DNA of 64,000 bases from Bacillota bacterium (GTDB lineage: Bacteria > Bacillota > Clostridia > Lachnospirales > Lachnospiraceae): contig JAQXUQ010000031.1 in NCBI GenBank assembly GCA_029224465.1, positions 17,002 through 81,001 on the forward strand, read 5' to 3'. The translations under genes and the position numbers were made by a program. The notes under the pieces are model-generated. The model was given only the letters and a program-made list of their open reading frames with translations. It was not told the origin of the DNA and made no database searches. Of this stretch, positions 42,723-51,430 are shown piece after piece; within the stretch, counting starts at the first letter, position 1, and every line of letters starts with the position of its first letter.

Positions 42723-43913
42723 ATGAAAAATACAGAAATTTTCAACCTGATTACTTCGTATACAGAAGAAATCTTCCATTTGAAATTTACGCTGGCAGAT
42801 ACAGAAGAAAAGATTACCGCGTTCAGCCGGGAGCATTACTTCCATCAGCTGCAGACATGGCTTTCACCGCAGGCACTGCAGCTGATTCTTGCGCAGGCAA
42901 ATCACACACAGCTGAGTCGTTTCAAAGATGCTCTGCATCTTCAGCTGATTTTCTTTTATTATGAAGACATCCCCGTCCTTGCAGGTCCGTTTCTGACGGA
43001 GCCGGCTTCCCGGGGATTCTGCACGACACTGAAAAACCTGTACCCTGACAGGAATGTTTCGGTTGAGGAACTGCTGATTTATTTCGGAAAGTATCCGATA
43101 ATCCCGGAGGAAATTCTAAACCGCCTGTTTACTGCTCTCTGCAGAAAACTGGGACTGGATGACCTGGAATACCATGTTGTTTCTTATTCCGGCCCGGACA
43201 GCCGGCAGCCTGACGATCCGGAATCTGCCGTGCGGATAGCAAGTGAAGCTCTGGAACACCATTACCGGGAAGAAGCTCAGTTTATGGATGCTGTTGAACG
43301 TGGAAATGTTCAGGAAGCTTTGCGCTATCTCCGTACGATGGATACGGATGCCCGGGCGCTCTGGAATACGGCACCGCTTCACACCTATAAGGCTGGTGCG
43401 GCTGTTACCCGGACTATGGCCAGAACTGCCGCGTATCGTGCCGGAGTTCCGGCGGCATTGATACACCGGATTACTTCGCAAAGTGCGAGACAAATTACTA
43501 TGGCGAGCTCCGTCGGAGAAATTCTGAGGGAGAAAGAAAATGTTGTGCAGGATCTGTGTCTGGCAGTTGCTCGGATGAGGTCCGGTAAGTATTCGGCACT
43601 GGTTCAGACTATTTTTTATGCTCTTGATACAGGATACGTGCAGGATATCAGTGAGAATAATCTGGCAAGTGAAATGGGGGTGTCGCAAAGTTATATGATT
43701 GCGGCGTTCCGCCGGGAAACCGGGCAGACGCCCGGGCAGTATCTTCTGAATATCCGCCTGAAAAACGCAGCCCGTATGCTCTCTTCTTCAGGAGAAAGCA
43801 TACGGGCCATCGCCGGAAAATGCGGTATTCCGGACAGTAATTATTTTGCCAGATTATTCCGGGCACGTTACGGATGTACACCGACGGAATATAGAAAAAA
43901 ATACTGCATATAA
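42723..43913 (+). CDS. AraC-family regulator, tandem copy 2
   Basis: A 396-residue paralogue of the preceding gene: same start pattern (IFNLITSYTEEIFHLKFTLAD), the same middle segment (YREEAQFMDAVERGNVQEALRYL; GAAVTRTMARTAAYRAGVP) and a C-terminal HTH pair (NLASEMGVSQSYMIAAFRRETG; IRAIAGKCGIPDSNYFARLFRARYG). It converges on the carboxylesterase gene with 15 bp between them, so it may control the second GPH operon. The pair probably arose by duplication and diverged so that each serves one sugar operon. Confidence 0.84.
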   Translation: MKNTEIFNLITSYTEEIFHLKFTLADTEEKITAFSREHYFHQLQTWLSPQALQLILAQANHTQLSRFKDALHLQLIFFYYEDIPVLAGPFLTEPASRGFCTTLKNLYPDRNVSVEELLIYFGKYPIIPEEILNRLFTALCRKLGLDDLEYHVVSYSGPDSRQPDDPESAVRIASEALEHHYREEAQFMDAVERGNVQEALRYLRTMDTDARALWNTAPLHTYKAGAAVTRTMARTAAYRAGVPAALIHRITSQSARQITMASSVGEILREKENVVQDLCLAVARMRSGKYSALVQTIFYALDTGYVQDISENNLASEMGVSQSYMIAAFRRETGQTPGQYLLNIRLKNAARMLSSSGESIRAIAGKCGIPDSNYFARLFRARYGCTPTEYRKKYCI

Positions 43914-43928
43914 GATCTGCAAACGGGA

Positions 43929-45233
43929 TTACGCGTGTATCTGAACGCCTGTGTCACCAAACTCAAGATAAGGTCCCGATGGCCGGCTCATGGGACGCCA
44001 TTCGGGAATAGCCGGACTTTTCGGATATCCGTTTTCCGCAAAACAGCAGAGTGCGGACAAAAGTGCATTGCTCAGTGCATAGTCCTTTTCCTCCATCGGA
44101 CGCCAGCAGTGCCGGAGCGTTTCCATGGTGTACCATAGCTCTGCCGAATGAAAAGCACCGGCATCGTCGCCCGGAAGCCTCCTTGTGAACCGGAAATACC
44201 AAGCCGGTTTCCTGTGCAGTTTGTTAACGGAAGTACAGAAGCTCACGGCCATTCGGTTCAGAATCTCCGGAAGCATATCCTCTGAATTGGTGCTGAGAAG
44301 ATACGGGATATCAGCCATTTTCCCTTCCGAAACAGCCTTAGCCGGGTCTTCCGGGATCAGATTCCCGTCAATATGCGGGCAGAGATGATTCAGCAGCTCC
44401 CTGTCTGCGGAAACCTTAACGGCATTCAGGACTTCTTCCGGTGTTTTCCGGCGCCACTCCTCCAGCGTAACGCCGAGCCGTTTTGTAATTCGGGCGCAGT
44501 ATGACAGACTGTCATGAACCGGTGTTACGGCGGCAAATTCCCGGCCGATTCCTCCGCCGCTGCTCATGCAGGCTCCTGCGATAAGGGGCTTTACGGATGG
44601 CGAAAGAACCAGCTGCTGAATACTCATGGCACCGGCCGACTGACCGTAAAGCGTGATTCGTTCCGGATCACCGCCGAATGAGGCAATGTGGCGTCTTATC
44701 CACCGGATGGCCTCAACCTGGTCATACAGGCCATAATTCCCGGTGTGACCGGATTCTTCTTCCAATTCGCGGCTGCACAGGAAGCCGAAAACTCCCAGAC
44801 GGTAATTGATACTCACAAAGATCACACCACGCTTTGCAAATTCCGTACCATTCATGTGCATCTCATTTCCGCAGCCACCCATGAATGCGCCGCCGTGAAT
44901 ATAGAGGACGACCGGGGCGCCGCAGGCATACGCCGGGGACCAGATATTCAGGAAAAGGCAGTCTTCGCTGTAGTCAAAATGCATACCTTTCCTGAATTCC
45001 CGATAATAAAACGGTTCCGGGTTTTTCAGAGACTCATCATCATAGGTGCGCATCTGAACGCAGGCAGCCCCGAAAGAGGTAGCATCGTACACACCATCCC
45101 AGTTATTCACCGGGACCGGATACTTCCAGCGCTCTGCAGCCGCGTAGCGGATACCGCGAAATTCACAGATTCCTTCGTCATTCATCAGGCCGCGGATGGT
45201 GCCGCAGTCTGTCTCTTTCTCAATGGTTTTCAT
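43929..45233 (-). CDS. Type B carboxylesterase
   Basis: A 434-residue serine esterase: oxyanion motif HGGAF (113-117), EDCLFLNIW (90-98), nucleophile Ser199 in GQSAGAMS and a candidate His near 360 (GAFHSAELW). There is no signal peptide, so it is cytoplasmic. It overlaps the GPH transporter gene by 4 bases and would de-esterify an imported glycoside or aryl ester. It is somewhat shorter than usual type B esterases (about 500), missing part of the lid region. Confidence 0.85.
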   Translation of the reverse strand: MKTIEKETDCGTIRGLMNDEGICEFRGIRYAAAERWKYPVPVNNWDGVYDATSFGAACVQMRTYDDESLKNPEPFYYREFRKGMHFDYSEDCLFLNIWSPAYACGAPVVLYIHGGAFMGGCGNEMHMNGTEFAKRGVIFVSINYRLGVFGFLCSRELEEESGHTGNYGLYDQVEAIRWIRRHIASFGGDPERITLYGQSAGAMSIQQLVLSPSVKPLIAGACMSSGGGIGREFAAVTPVHDSLSYCARITKRLGVTLEEWRRKTPEEVLNAVKVSADRELLNHLCPHIDGNLIPEDPAKAVSEGKMADIPYLLSTNSEDMLPEILNRMAVSFCTSVNKLHRKPAWYFRFTRRLPGDDAGAFHSAELWYTMETLRHCWRPMEEKDYALSNALLSALCCFAENGYPKSPAIPEWRPMSRPSGPYLEFGDTGVQIHA

Positions 45234-46672
45234 TTGTCCTCTGCCTCACCGTCAGTATTTTCATCTGCTGCGGCAGCTTTTCTTCTTGCCTCAAGTACTC
45301 CATGAACTTCCTGTGTCTTTTTCTGATTCAGGTTGTAAATGAGACCAATACCTAGGAGCGTAATCAGTGCGCCGATCATAGGCATTGTCAGCGTCAGGAT
45401 ACGGACATTGGGGCCAAATGTTTCCGGCTGTACCTTTGCGCCTTTAACAAATCCGATCGCACCGATCGCCCAGGAAATAATCGCGTTGACGATGGCAGAT
45501 CCGATCTTGCGGGAAAAGGTGTAGACAGAGTAGAGTGTTCCGTCCGAACGCTCGCCGTTCTTGTATTCCTGATAATCGATGGCGTCAGTCACGAGCGCCC
45601 ATACCAGCATGATGAAGATCGTGCTGCCAAACCCGGCAACGGTATTGGCGAACATGAATACATACGGATTGGAAATCGGAAACGCAAGCAGAATGCTGTA
45701 GCCGATAAGACTCAGCACGGCACCGATTAAAATCAGGGTGCGTTTTCCGATCTTCTTTGAGAGGTGCGGCACCAGCCAGAATGCCAGAAACATCATGGGA
45801 AGACTGATATAGGAACTGGCTGCCATGACTCTGGGCTGATGATAATACTCGCGGTACAGGTAGCTGTTGACGCTTTGTGCGGAAAAGAACATGCTGCCGA
45901 TCGATGCAATCATAACACCCACAAGAGGTCGGTTTGTGAAGGCCTCTCTGACTACTTTGAAAAAGCTGAACTTTGCTTTTGTCCTGGTTCCGTCCGCCTG
46001 CACGGAATACTTCAGAGGCTGTCTTACCCGCTCTTTGGAAAACGCGATCAACATCGAGTAAAATACAATCGTTCCGATACCTGCAATGACCGCCATCAGG
46101 AAATATCCGCCTGCATTCGGATTGTTGTTTGCGTCCCAGATTGCGAGGGAAACGATCGGCAAGAAAAGCATACCTACGCCCATTCCTCCAAAGGATCTTG
46201 CTCGGGACAATTTGGTTCTTTCAACAGGATCCGTCGTGATGACACTGGCCATGGCGCCATACGGCATGGAAGTTCCTGTATATGCCATTCCGTAGAGAAT
46301 ATAGGAAACGGCAACCCATGTGTGTTTGAGAAGTGACGGGAACGAAGAAACATCTGCAAAGCACATCAGTCCGGCCACAGCGAGCGGAACCATGAACAGT
46401 TTTACCCATGGCTTGAACTTGTCCTGCGTTTTTCCGATATGGAAGTGGTCAGGAAGCGAGCCGATCAGCGGATCGTTGATTGCATCCCAGATTTTTGCCA
46501 CCAGAATCAGACCGGCCATCCATTTCGGGTCGATTCCGAGAACATAGGTACAGAAAGTGAGGAAAAATGCGCTCACATACAGGTTGACAAGACTTCCGCC
46601 GAAGTCCCCGCAGAAATAGCCGAACTGTTCCAGCACGGATACTTTCTGATTACTTGGATTTTCTTTATTCAT
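45230..46672 (-). CDS. GPH-family glycoside:cation symporter
   Basis: A 480-residue MelB-like symporter with about twelve helices. AKIWDAINDPLIGSLPDHF is the family motif, and WALVTDAIDYQEYKNGERSDG the late one. The C-terminal tail is hydrophilic. It is first in a two-gene operon with the esterase. The upstream region has a palindrome GATCGA-5-TCGATC (46,701-46,717) inside a wider AGACAA/TTGTCT pair (46,692-46,730), a candidate regulator site. The transported glycoside is unknown. Confidence 0.9.
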   Translation of the reverse strand: MNKENPSNQKVSVLEQFGYFCGDFGGSLVNLYVSAFFLTFCTYVLGIDPKWMAGLILVAKIWDAINDPLIGSLPDHFHIGKTQDKFKPWVKLFMVPLAVAGLMCFADVSSFPSLLKHTWVAVSYILYGMAYTGTSMPYGAMASVITTDPVERTKLSRARSFGGMGVGMLFLPIVSLAIWDANNNPNAGGYFLMAVIAGIGTIVFYSMLIAFSKERVRQPLKYSVQADGTRTKAKFSFFKVVREAFTNRPLVGVMIASIGSMFFSAQSVNSYLYREYYHQPRVMAASSYISLPMMFLAFWLVPHLSKKIGKRTLILIGAVLSLIGYSILLAFPISNPYVFMFANTVAGFGSTIFIMLVWALVTDAIDYQEYKNGERSDGTLYSVYTFSRKIGSAIVNAIISWAIGAIGFVKGAKVQPETFGPNVRILTLTMPMIGALITLLGIGLIYNLNQKKTQEVHGVLEARRKAAAADENTDGEAEDK

Positions 46673-47014
46673 CCTTTCTGGTTCTCCTTTCAGACAAGCA
46701 GATCGACTTGTATCGATCGTTTTATTGTCTAAATCATACGGAGAACCCTGTATAAAATATAGCAGAATACGTAGCTAATAAGGATAATATATTACTACTT
46801 CTTATCCTACAGCACTTCGTTCAGTCCGCTGTGGATCAGACGCACGTTTTTCGCAGCTGCGTACAGTGATTCCGATCGCGCAGAATACGAATGCCTTCTC
46901 CTGTTCCATATTGGTTCATAATAACTACCTCCATGGCAGCATCCTGTCGCAGCCTGCTCTGTCTGTATACCTACGTAGAGTAGAGCACATGTTATCCGCA
47001 CGAAGAGAAGTGCG
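46673..47014. other. Intergenic region with a possible regulator remnant
   Basis: About 340 bp. Near the GPH gene lie the palindromes noted above and a TATATTTTATAC stretch that may be its -10. On the minus strand 46,829-46,930 encodes a short frame (MNQYGTGEGIRILRDRNHCTQ) that resembles the first helix of an XRE-type regulator and then stops. It may be a decayed gene. No intact gene is supported. Confidence 0.45.
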
Positions 47015-48127
47015 TCATGGATTGCACCGCTTGCACGGCGCATACCCTTCGGAAATCAGCTCATCCCTTGACGCGTTCGTATCCATCCGGTTTTTTTGTT
47101 TAATTTGCGATACGCTGGAACAGGAAGGATAATGGAACTTCTTTGTATTTGTATTGACTACATAAATCAATTCTTTGCCGTCATTTGCGAATGCCGACGA
47201 AGCGTCAGCCACTGATGCAGCTGACGCGGCTTCGCTGCCCGAAGACGCCGCACTGCCTGAAGGCGCCACGCTGCCTGAAGATTCCGAACTGCCCGATGAC
47301 GCCGCGTACCCCGCGCCGGTATTCCCATATTCATCGTACAGAACCGTGGAAGCATAGTTCTCTATAGCAAGCGCACGGTCCGCCTGACTGTCCCCCTCGG
47401 TAACCGTGCCTGTCGCATAGTCAATGACAACGCCTGGCTGCACGTTATAGACAAACGCGTTGAACCTGATTCCTTTGCCATGGTCCTCAATACTCTGCGC
47501 TTCGAGGAGAATCCCCCGCGCTTCCAGCTCATCTCCCACAAAAACAGGCGTCGCCCGATACAACACATGATTCCCTGTTTTCTGCACGTACCCCAAAACA
47601 GACAGTTCATAAGGTTCCATGCCGTCCACGTTCATGTACCGCGTCCCGGTCATCAGATTCTCCGGATTCGCGTTTTCACCCGAAAGACTATAGGCGATCT
47701 GATGACAGCGGTTATAGACATATTTACCGCTGATAAAATCATATTTTTTCTGCGGCGTCTGCCAGCCGGAAGGTTTCACCATGCCGATCGCGCCGCGCTT
47801 CTCCTTGGGAAGAAGATCCGGCCCGATACTCGCGATCGAAACACCGGTGCGCCCTTTGGAATCCAGCGGACTGAATTTCTTGAAAGATACGGTCGCATTC
47901 GCGAGCTCTGTTTTTGTGAAATACGGGACATCCTGATTGAGACGGTAATACGGCACGCCATCCCATGCGGGAATCCTGCTGTAGTCAAAAGCTTTACCGC
48001 TGTCCGCCGCCGCAGAAACATGTGCGGCAGCAGCCTCTTTCCCCGCGCCGCCTGAAATCGGATGCAGCACGAGAAAGAAGGCCGCGAAGAATACAGCGGT
48101 CAGTGTGACAAATTTCCTGATTTTCAT
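47015..48127 (-). CDS. Secreted DNA/RNA non-specific endonuclease with cysteine-rich tail
   Basis: A 370-residue exported nuclease. A signal peptide (1-27) leads to a beta-beta-alpha-Me nuclease domain (about 50-270) like EndA/streptodornase, with NRCHQIAYSLSG (candidate catalytic His142) and NLMTGTRYMN. A Ser/Gly/Ala linker (about 285-320) is coded by 18-bp tandem repeats. The C-terminal 45 residues (KFHYPSCSSV, YAPCKRCNP) form a cysteine motif like the Ada/metal-binding segment. Such proteins degrade extracellular DNA or assist DNA entry. A 16-bp palindrome lies about 55 bp upstream. The family usually has DRGH; here it is NRCH. Confidence 0.85.
   Translation of the reverse strand: MKIRKFVTLTAVFFAAFFLVLHPISGGAGKEAAAAHVSAAADSGKAFDYSRIPAWDGVPYYRLNQDVPYFTKTELANATVSFKKFSPLDSKGRTGVSIASIGPDLLPKEKRGAIGMVKPSGWQTPQKKYDFISGKYVYNRCHQIAYSLSGENANPENLMTGTRYMNVDGMEPYELSVLGYVQKTGNHVLYRATPVFVGDELEARGILLEAQSIEDHGKGIRFNAFVYNVQPGVVIDYATGTVTEGDSQADRALAIENYASTVLYDEYGNTGAGYAASSGSSESSGSVAPSGSAASSGSEAASAASVADASSAFANDGKELIYVVNTNTKKFHYPSCSSVSQIKQKNRMDTNASRDELISEGYAPCKRCNP
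47235..47306 (-). repeat. 18-bp tandem repeat in the nuclease linker
   Basis: Four units (47,235, 47,253, 47,271, 47,289) of CTGCCYGAAGRCGCCRCG type, six codons each, encoding a Ser/Gly/Ala linker. The unit number probably varies between strains. Confidence 0.8.
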
Positions 48128-48179
48128 AATGAAACCTTAGTGGTGATTTTTGAATGAGGTCTGTTTTAGCGTCAAAACT

Positions 48180-48195
48180 GCACAAGTATTTGTGC
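48180..48195. promoter_or_regulatory. Palindrome upstream of the nuclease gene
   Basis: GCACAA-GTAT-TTGTGC, perfect 6-bp arms, about 55 bp before the nuclease ATG in the gap behind the HIT gene. It is a candidate operator. Confidence 0.4.
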
Positions 48196-48228
48196 TATGC
48201 TTGTACATCTCCGGCTCCTGACAGATAC

Positions 48229-48265
48229 AAAAATCCGGCACAGAACACCTCTGCTCCATGCCGGA
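48229..48265 (-). terminator. Terminator of the HIT gene
   Basis: TCCGGCA (48,234-48,240) pairs with TGCCGGA (48,259-48,265), with additional CAGA pairing inside, followed on the minus strand by TTTTTG. Confidence 0.8.
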
Positions 48266-48290
48266 CAACGTACACGCGTAATATGATCCG

Positions 48291-48722
48291 TTAAGCGTCC
48301 AGCTCTTTCCGGAATTTGTCTATCAGCACCTGCAGTTCCTCCTGCGAAGGCTCGACCTTGTGAGGATTCATCGCAAAAACATCCCCCCACTCAACCTGAT
48401 CCTTATACTTGGGAACTACATGCACATGGAGATGGTGCATCGTGTCTCCGTAAGCGCCGAAATTGATTTTATCCGGATGAAACAGCTTATGAACGCAGAC
48501 CGCAACCTTGTTGATATCCTCGATATACTGCGCGCGCTCTTCCTGTGTCAGGCTGGTAATATCATCCACGTGACGCTTGCAGGCAACGATCACACGGCCC
48601 GGATGGCTCTGCTCCTTGAACAGAATGACCTTCGACATGGGCAGTTCGCAGATCTTCACACCGAATGCCGCGAGCAGCTCCCCCTCTGCGCAATAAGAAC
48701 AATCCTTGTGTTCAATTTCCAT
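48291..48722 (-). CDS. HIT-family nucleotide hydrolase
   Basis: A 143-residue histidine-triad protein. HHLHVHVVPKY carries the HxHxH catalytic triad, with CSYC near the start as a possible metal site. It hydrolyses dinucleotide or nucleoside-phosphoramidate compounds. ATG at 48,722 has GGAGGAAGAAAG in front; a longer frame lacks a site. It stands between the nuclease and DUF488 genes with its own terminator. Confidence 0.9.
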   Translation of the reverse strand: MEIEHKDCSYCAEGELLAAFGVKICELPMSKVILFKEQSHPGRVIVACKRHVDDITSLTQEERAQYIEDINKVAVCVHKLFHPDKINFGAYGDTMHHLHVHVVPKYKDQVEWGDVFAMNPHKVEPSQEELQVLIDKFRKELDA

Positions 48723-48819
48723 CTTTCTTCCTCCAAATTCAATCATCCGGCAGTACGCATGTCTCACTCACCGGAAAAAGTCTGTACACAGAACAGTTTA
48801 TCATAGTTGGCCGGTCCGG

Positions 48820-49182
48820 TTAAGCGTTTACACCTTTCTCTTCCAGCCATTCCTTCAATACAACCGCATTACAATGTTCCGCATCCTTCGCCCCGAACAG
48901 CAGCGTTACCGTTCCATCATCGTGCCTGAGCTTCTCCGCGAATTCGGCGGCTGCCGGGTTGGCATCAAGCTCTTCCCGATAACGTTGACTGAATCGATCA
49001 AACAGTGCCGGATCATGTCCGTACCATTTCCGCAGCTCCGCGGACGGCGCCAGCTCCTTTTCCCACGCATCAAGCGCGGCCTTCTCCTTGGTCAGGCCGC
49101 GTGCCCACAGCCGGTCGACGAAGATGCGTTTGCCATCTTCGGGCGAGGGCGTGTCATATATTCTTTTTAATTGTAGAATCAT
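48820..49182 (-). CDS. DUF488 family protein
   Basis: A 120-residue YeaO/DUF488 protein (KRIYDTPSPEDGKRIFVDRLWARGL start, ELRKWYGHDP, TLLFGAKDAEHCNAVVL). The family is widespread, probably with a Rossmann-like fold, and has no proven reaction; it is often single-copy. It lies in a minus-strand run between the HIT and VOC genes, with the long palindromic gap upstream. Confidence 0.85.
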   Translation of the reverse strand: MILQLKRIYDTPSPEDGKRIFVDRLWARGLTKEKAALDAWEKELAPSAELRKWYGHDPALFDRFSQRYREELDANPAAAEFAEKLRHDDGTVTLLFGAKDAEHCNAVVLKEWLEEKGVNA

Positions 49183-49656
49183 GGTGTTGCCTCCGGACAG
49201 GAATGTGTTTTTCTTCCTGCTTCTTAAATGATAGCATATCCTCGTCTCAATAAAAGGGCTGAATGGTTGTCCGGCGCCGGGCTAGCCACGGTAATTTGCC
49301 GCCCGCAGCGACTCACTGCCCGCGGCAACTCGTTGCCCGCGGCGATCCCTTCCGCACATCTATGCAATATCGGCGCGTCTTGCTCCCCTGCATAAATTTT
49401 CCAAGACAGATTTACGGCGCGGGTGCATATTGCATAGATTTCCTGCTTTTCCAGGCAATACGGCCCGCGCCGCTGAATTCGTCTTGAATTTTTCATGCAA
49501 TGCGTGCGGCACCCCTCATATTGCATAAAGCAAGTCGCGCGGCGTCTCGCCTGGCCTGCCAAAGGCCCCGCCGCGCGCTGGGATTCGCCACAGGCAAAGG
49601 ACGAGCCGTTCCGGAACAGCTTTGAACCGGCCAGTGAACGCCGGCCGGCTCTTGCA
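49183..49656. repeat. Intergenic palindrome cluster
   Basis: A 474-bp gap with no supported gene. ATCTATGCAATAT (49,358-49,370) and ATATTGCATAGAT (49,427-49,439) form a perfect 13-bp inverted repeat 56 nt apart, with an inner TCTTG/CAAGA pair and flanking GGCGCG tracts. A further CATATTGCATAAA lies at 49,516. Before them, CCCGCGGCAACTCGTTG-type units repeat at 49,300-49,345. The right end holds GCCGGCCGGCT near the VOC stop and may act as its terminator. Confidence 0.65.
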
Positions 49657-50040
49657 TTAAACCGTAATCTCTATCTGATTTCCTTCGATCGCCGCGATGC
49701 AGCTTTCATAATAGCCGTCACCCGTAGTACGCGGTCCGCTTAAGACTTCATACCCGTCTTCCATCATCCGGGAAGTCAGTTCCCTCACTTTTTCCTTGCT
49801 TCCGACGCTGAAAGCGATATGGACATAGCCTGTCCGCACGGAAGTCTTCTCCGGGTCTTCCATGGCCGGTTTATTCATGATTTCAAGCCGGGCGCCCCTG
49901 TCAAAGGTAAGAAAATACGACTTGAAATCTGTTTTCATATTGTGATATCCCGCATTGGCGGTTGCCCCGAAATACTTGATGAAAAATTCTTTTGCCGCCT
50001 CGAGATCATTCACATACATTGCCGCGTGTTCAATCTTCAT
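49657..50040 (-). CDS. VOC-family (glyoxalase-like) protein
   Basis: A 127-residue single-domain VOC protein ([25 protein letters not shown] start, [32 protein letters not shown] end). His4 and Glu-type metal ligands fit the glyoxalase/dioxygenase fold. Substrate unknown. It is 18 bp behind the MFS gene; its ribosome site (AAAGGGAG) lies inside a small duplication of that gene's end. Confidence 0.85.
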   Translation of the reverse strand: MKIEHAAMYVNDLEAAKEFFIKYFGATANAGYHNMKTDFKSYFLTFDRGARLEIMNKPAMEDPEKTSVRTGYVHIAFSVGSKEKVRELTSRMMEDGYEVLSGPRTTGDGYYESCIAAIEGNQIEITV

Positions 50041-50058
50041 ATTTTACCGTTCTCCCTT

Positions 50059-51231
50059 TCAAAATGCGGTACGTTCTCCCTTTTTCCTCTTCAAAACGCG
50101 ATACGTTCTCTCCAGCAAAACAAAATTCATCACCGCAAACACCAGCAGATAATATGGCATGATCACGATGCCAAAGCTCTGCTGCAGATGTCCGAACACC
50201 ATCGGCATGAACGTGCTTCCAACATATGCGGATGCCATCTGCAGTCCGATCACAGACGCGCTGTACTTCTCTCCGAAGTTCGCCGGCGCCATATGCTGAA
50301 TCGCGGGATACACCGGCCCCATCCCCGTTCCGATAATCACAAAGCCAATTGCCGCGGGAATATAATTCTCCACCGGGAGCATTACCATGACAATTCCCAC
50401 CAGTTCGACAGAAATTCCGATCCGGATCAAAAGCCTGTCGCCCAGACGGTTCGACACAATGCCCGAAAGGAGTCTTCCGAACATTAAGCCGCCGAAAATC
50501 AGTGAGCCAAAGGAGGCGATCATACCGCTGGTCAGGCCTGTTTTGGCGCCTGCAAAATAGCTCGACGTCCACAAAAAGCACGTAGCCTCCCCGGAGCAAT
50601 ACGCGAAGAACGCGGTCAGGGTCGGGATCACGCCGGGTACTTTGACGGATTCCCGGATGCCGGCACCCGCTTCGGCGCCTTCCCCGGCCGCACTACCGTG
50701 ATTCTTCCAAAGCGGCAGCGAAAGAACACACACAATCAGAATTCCCAGCTGGATGAAGGCGGTCCAGCGGTAGCCCTGCTCCCAGTCCGCGTACCGCAGG
50801 GCCAGCGCCATGATATTCGGGCTGATCACAGCTCCCACGCCGTAGAAGCAATGCAGGAAATTCATGACCGCCGAAGAATAGTGACTTGCGACATAATGGT
50901 TGACCGATGCGTCAATTGCGCCGGCACCGAGGCCATACGGTACAACGAACAAAAACAGCATCCAATACGATGTTGAATACGAAAATCCGATCAGACCGAT
51001 CACGGTAAGCAGGATGGACACGATGACAATCCACTGTGTGCGGAACCGCCGGATCATCCGGGGGCTTATGAGCGCGGACAAAATCGTCATAAAGGATATG
51101 GACATCGAAACATATCCTGCATAAGAAGACGGCACGGCAAAGACCTTCTGCATGGTAGGCCAGCCGGAACCAAGCAGGGAGTCCGGGAGTCCGAGGCTGA
51201 TGAAGATCAGGAAAATTACTGAAAGCAGCAT
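50059..51231 (-). CDS. MFS transporter
   Basis: A 390-residue major facilitator with twelve helices (MLLSVIFLIFISLGLPDSLLGSGWP start; GLGAGAIDASVNHYVASHYS). The LGLPDSLLGSGWP and GAIDASVN patterns match the FucP/YfkF-like group that carries sugars or drugs. ATG at 51,231 follows GGAGGAACCCAAATCT; a TTG six codons upstream would include the ribosome site. It is divergent from an AraC gene and is followed by the VOC gene. The last codons repeat: RTYRVLKRKKGERT. Confidence 0.82.
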   Translation of the reverse strand: MLLSVIFLIFISLGLPDSLLGSGWPTMQKVFAVPSSYAGYVSMSISFMTILSALISPRMIRRFRTQWIVIVSILLTVIGLIGFSYSTSYWMLFLFVVPYGLGAGAIDASVNHYVASHYSSAVMNFLHCFYGVGAVISPNIMALALRYADWEQGYRWTAFIQLGILIVCVLSLPLWKNHGSAAGEGAEAGAGIRESVKVPGVIPTLTAFFAYCSGEATCFLWTSSYFAGAKTGLTSGMIASFGSLIFGGLMFGRLLSGIVSNRLGDRLLIRIGISVELVGIVMVMLPVENYIPAAIGFVIIGTGMGPVYPAIQHMAPANFGEKYSASVIGLQMASAYVGSTFMPMVFGHLQQSFGIVIMPYYLLVFAVMNFVLLERTYRVLKRKKGERTAF

Positions 51232-51285
51232 AGATTTGGGTTCCTCCAACTTTTGATGTGATTGGAGTATATCACTTAAATTCTG

Positions 51286-51314
51286 TTTACCGATAGAACA
51301 AAATCACATATAAT
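51286..51314 (+). promoter_or_regulatory. Promoter of the AraC gene at 51.4 kb
   Basis: TTTACC (51,286-51,291), 17 bp, TATAAT (51,309-51,314). The start site is near 51,321, with a leader of about 110 nt. Confidence 0.75.
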
Positions 51315-51430
51315 CGAAGGAATAATAGGACAATATCTTCAAATTGGCGTTTTGTTGAAGTGATCGTCAAAACAAACGCCGGCATGAAAACCGATGCGAG
51401 CCTTAAAGCAAACAATCAGGTGGAGGAGCT

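Noticed and set aside
49263..49562. Frames of 74-112 codons in the palindromic gap
   Set aside because: No domains and they cross strong palindromes; noncoding is the simpler reading.
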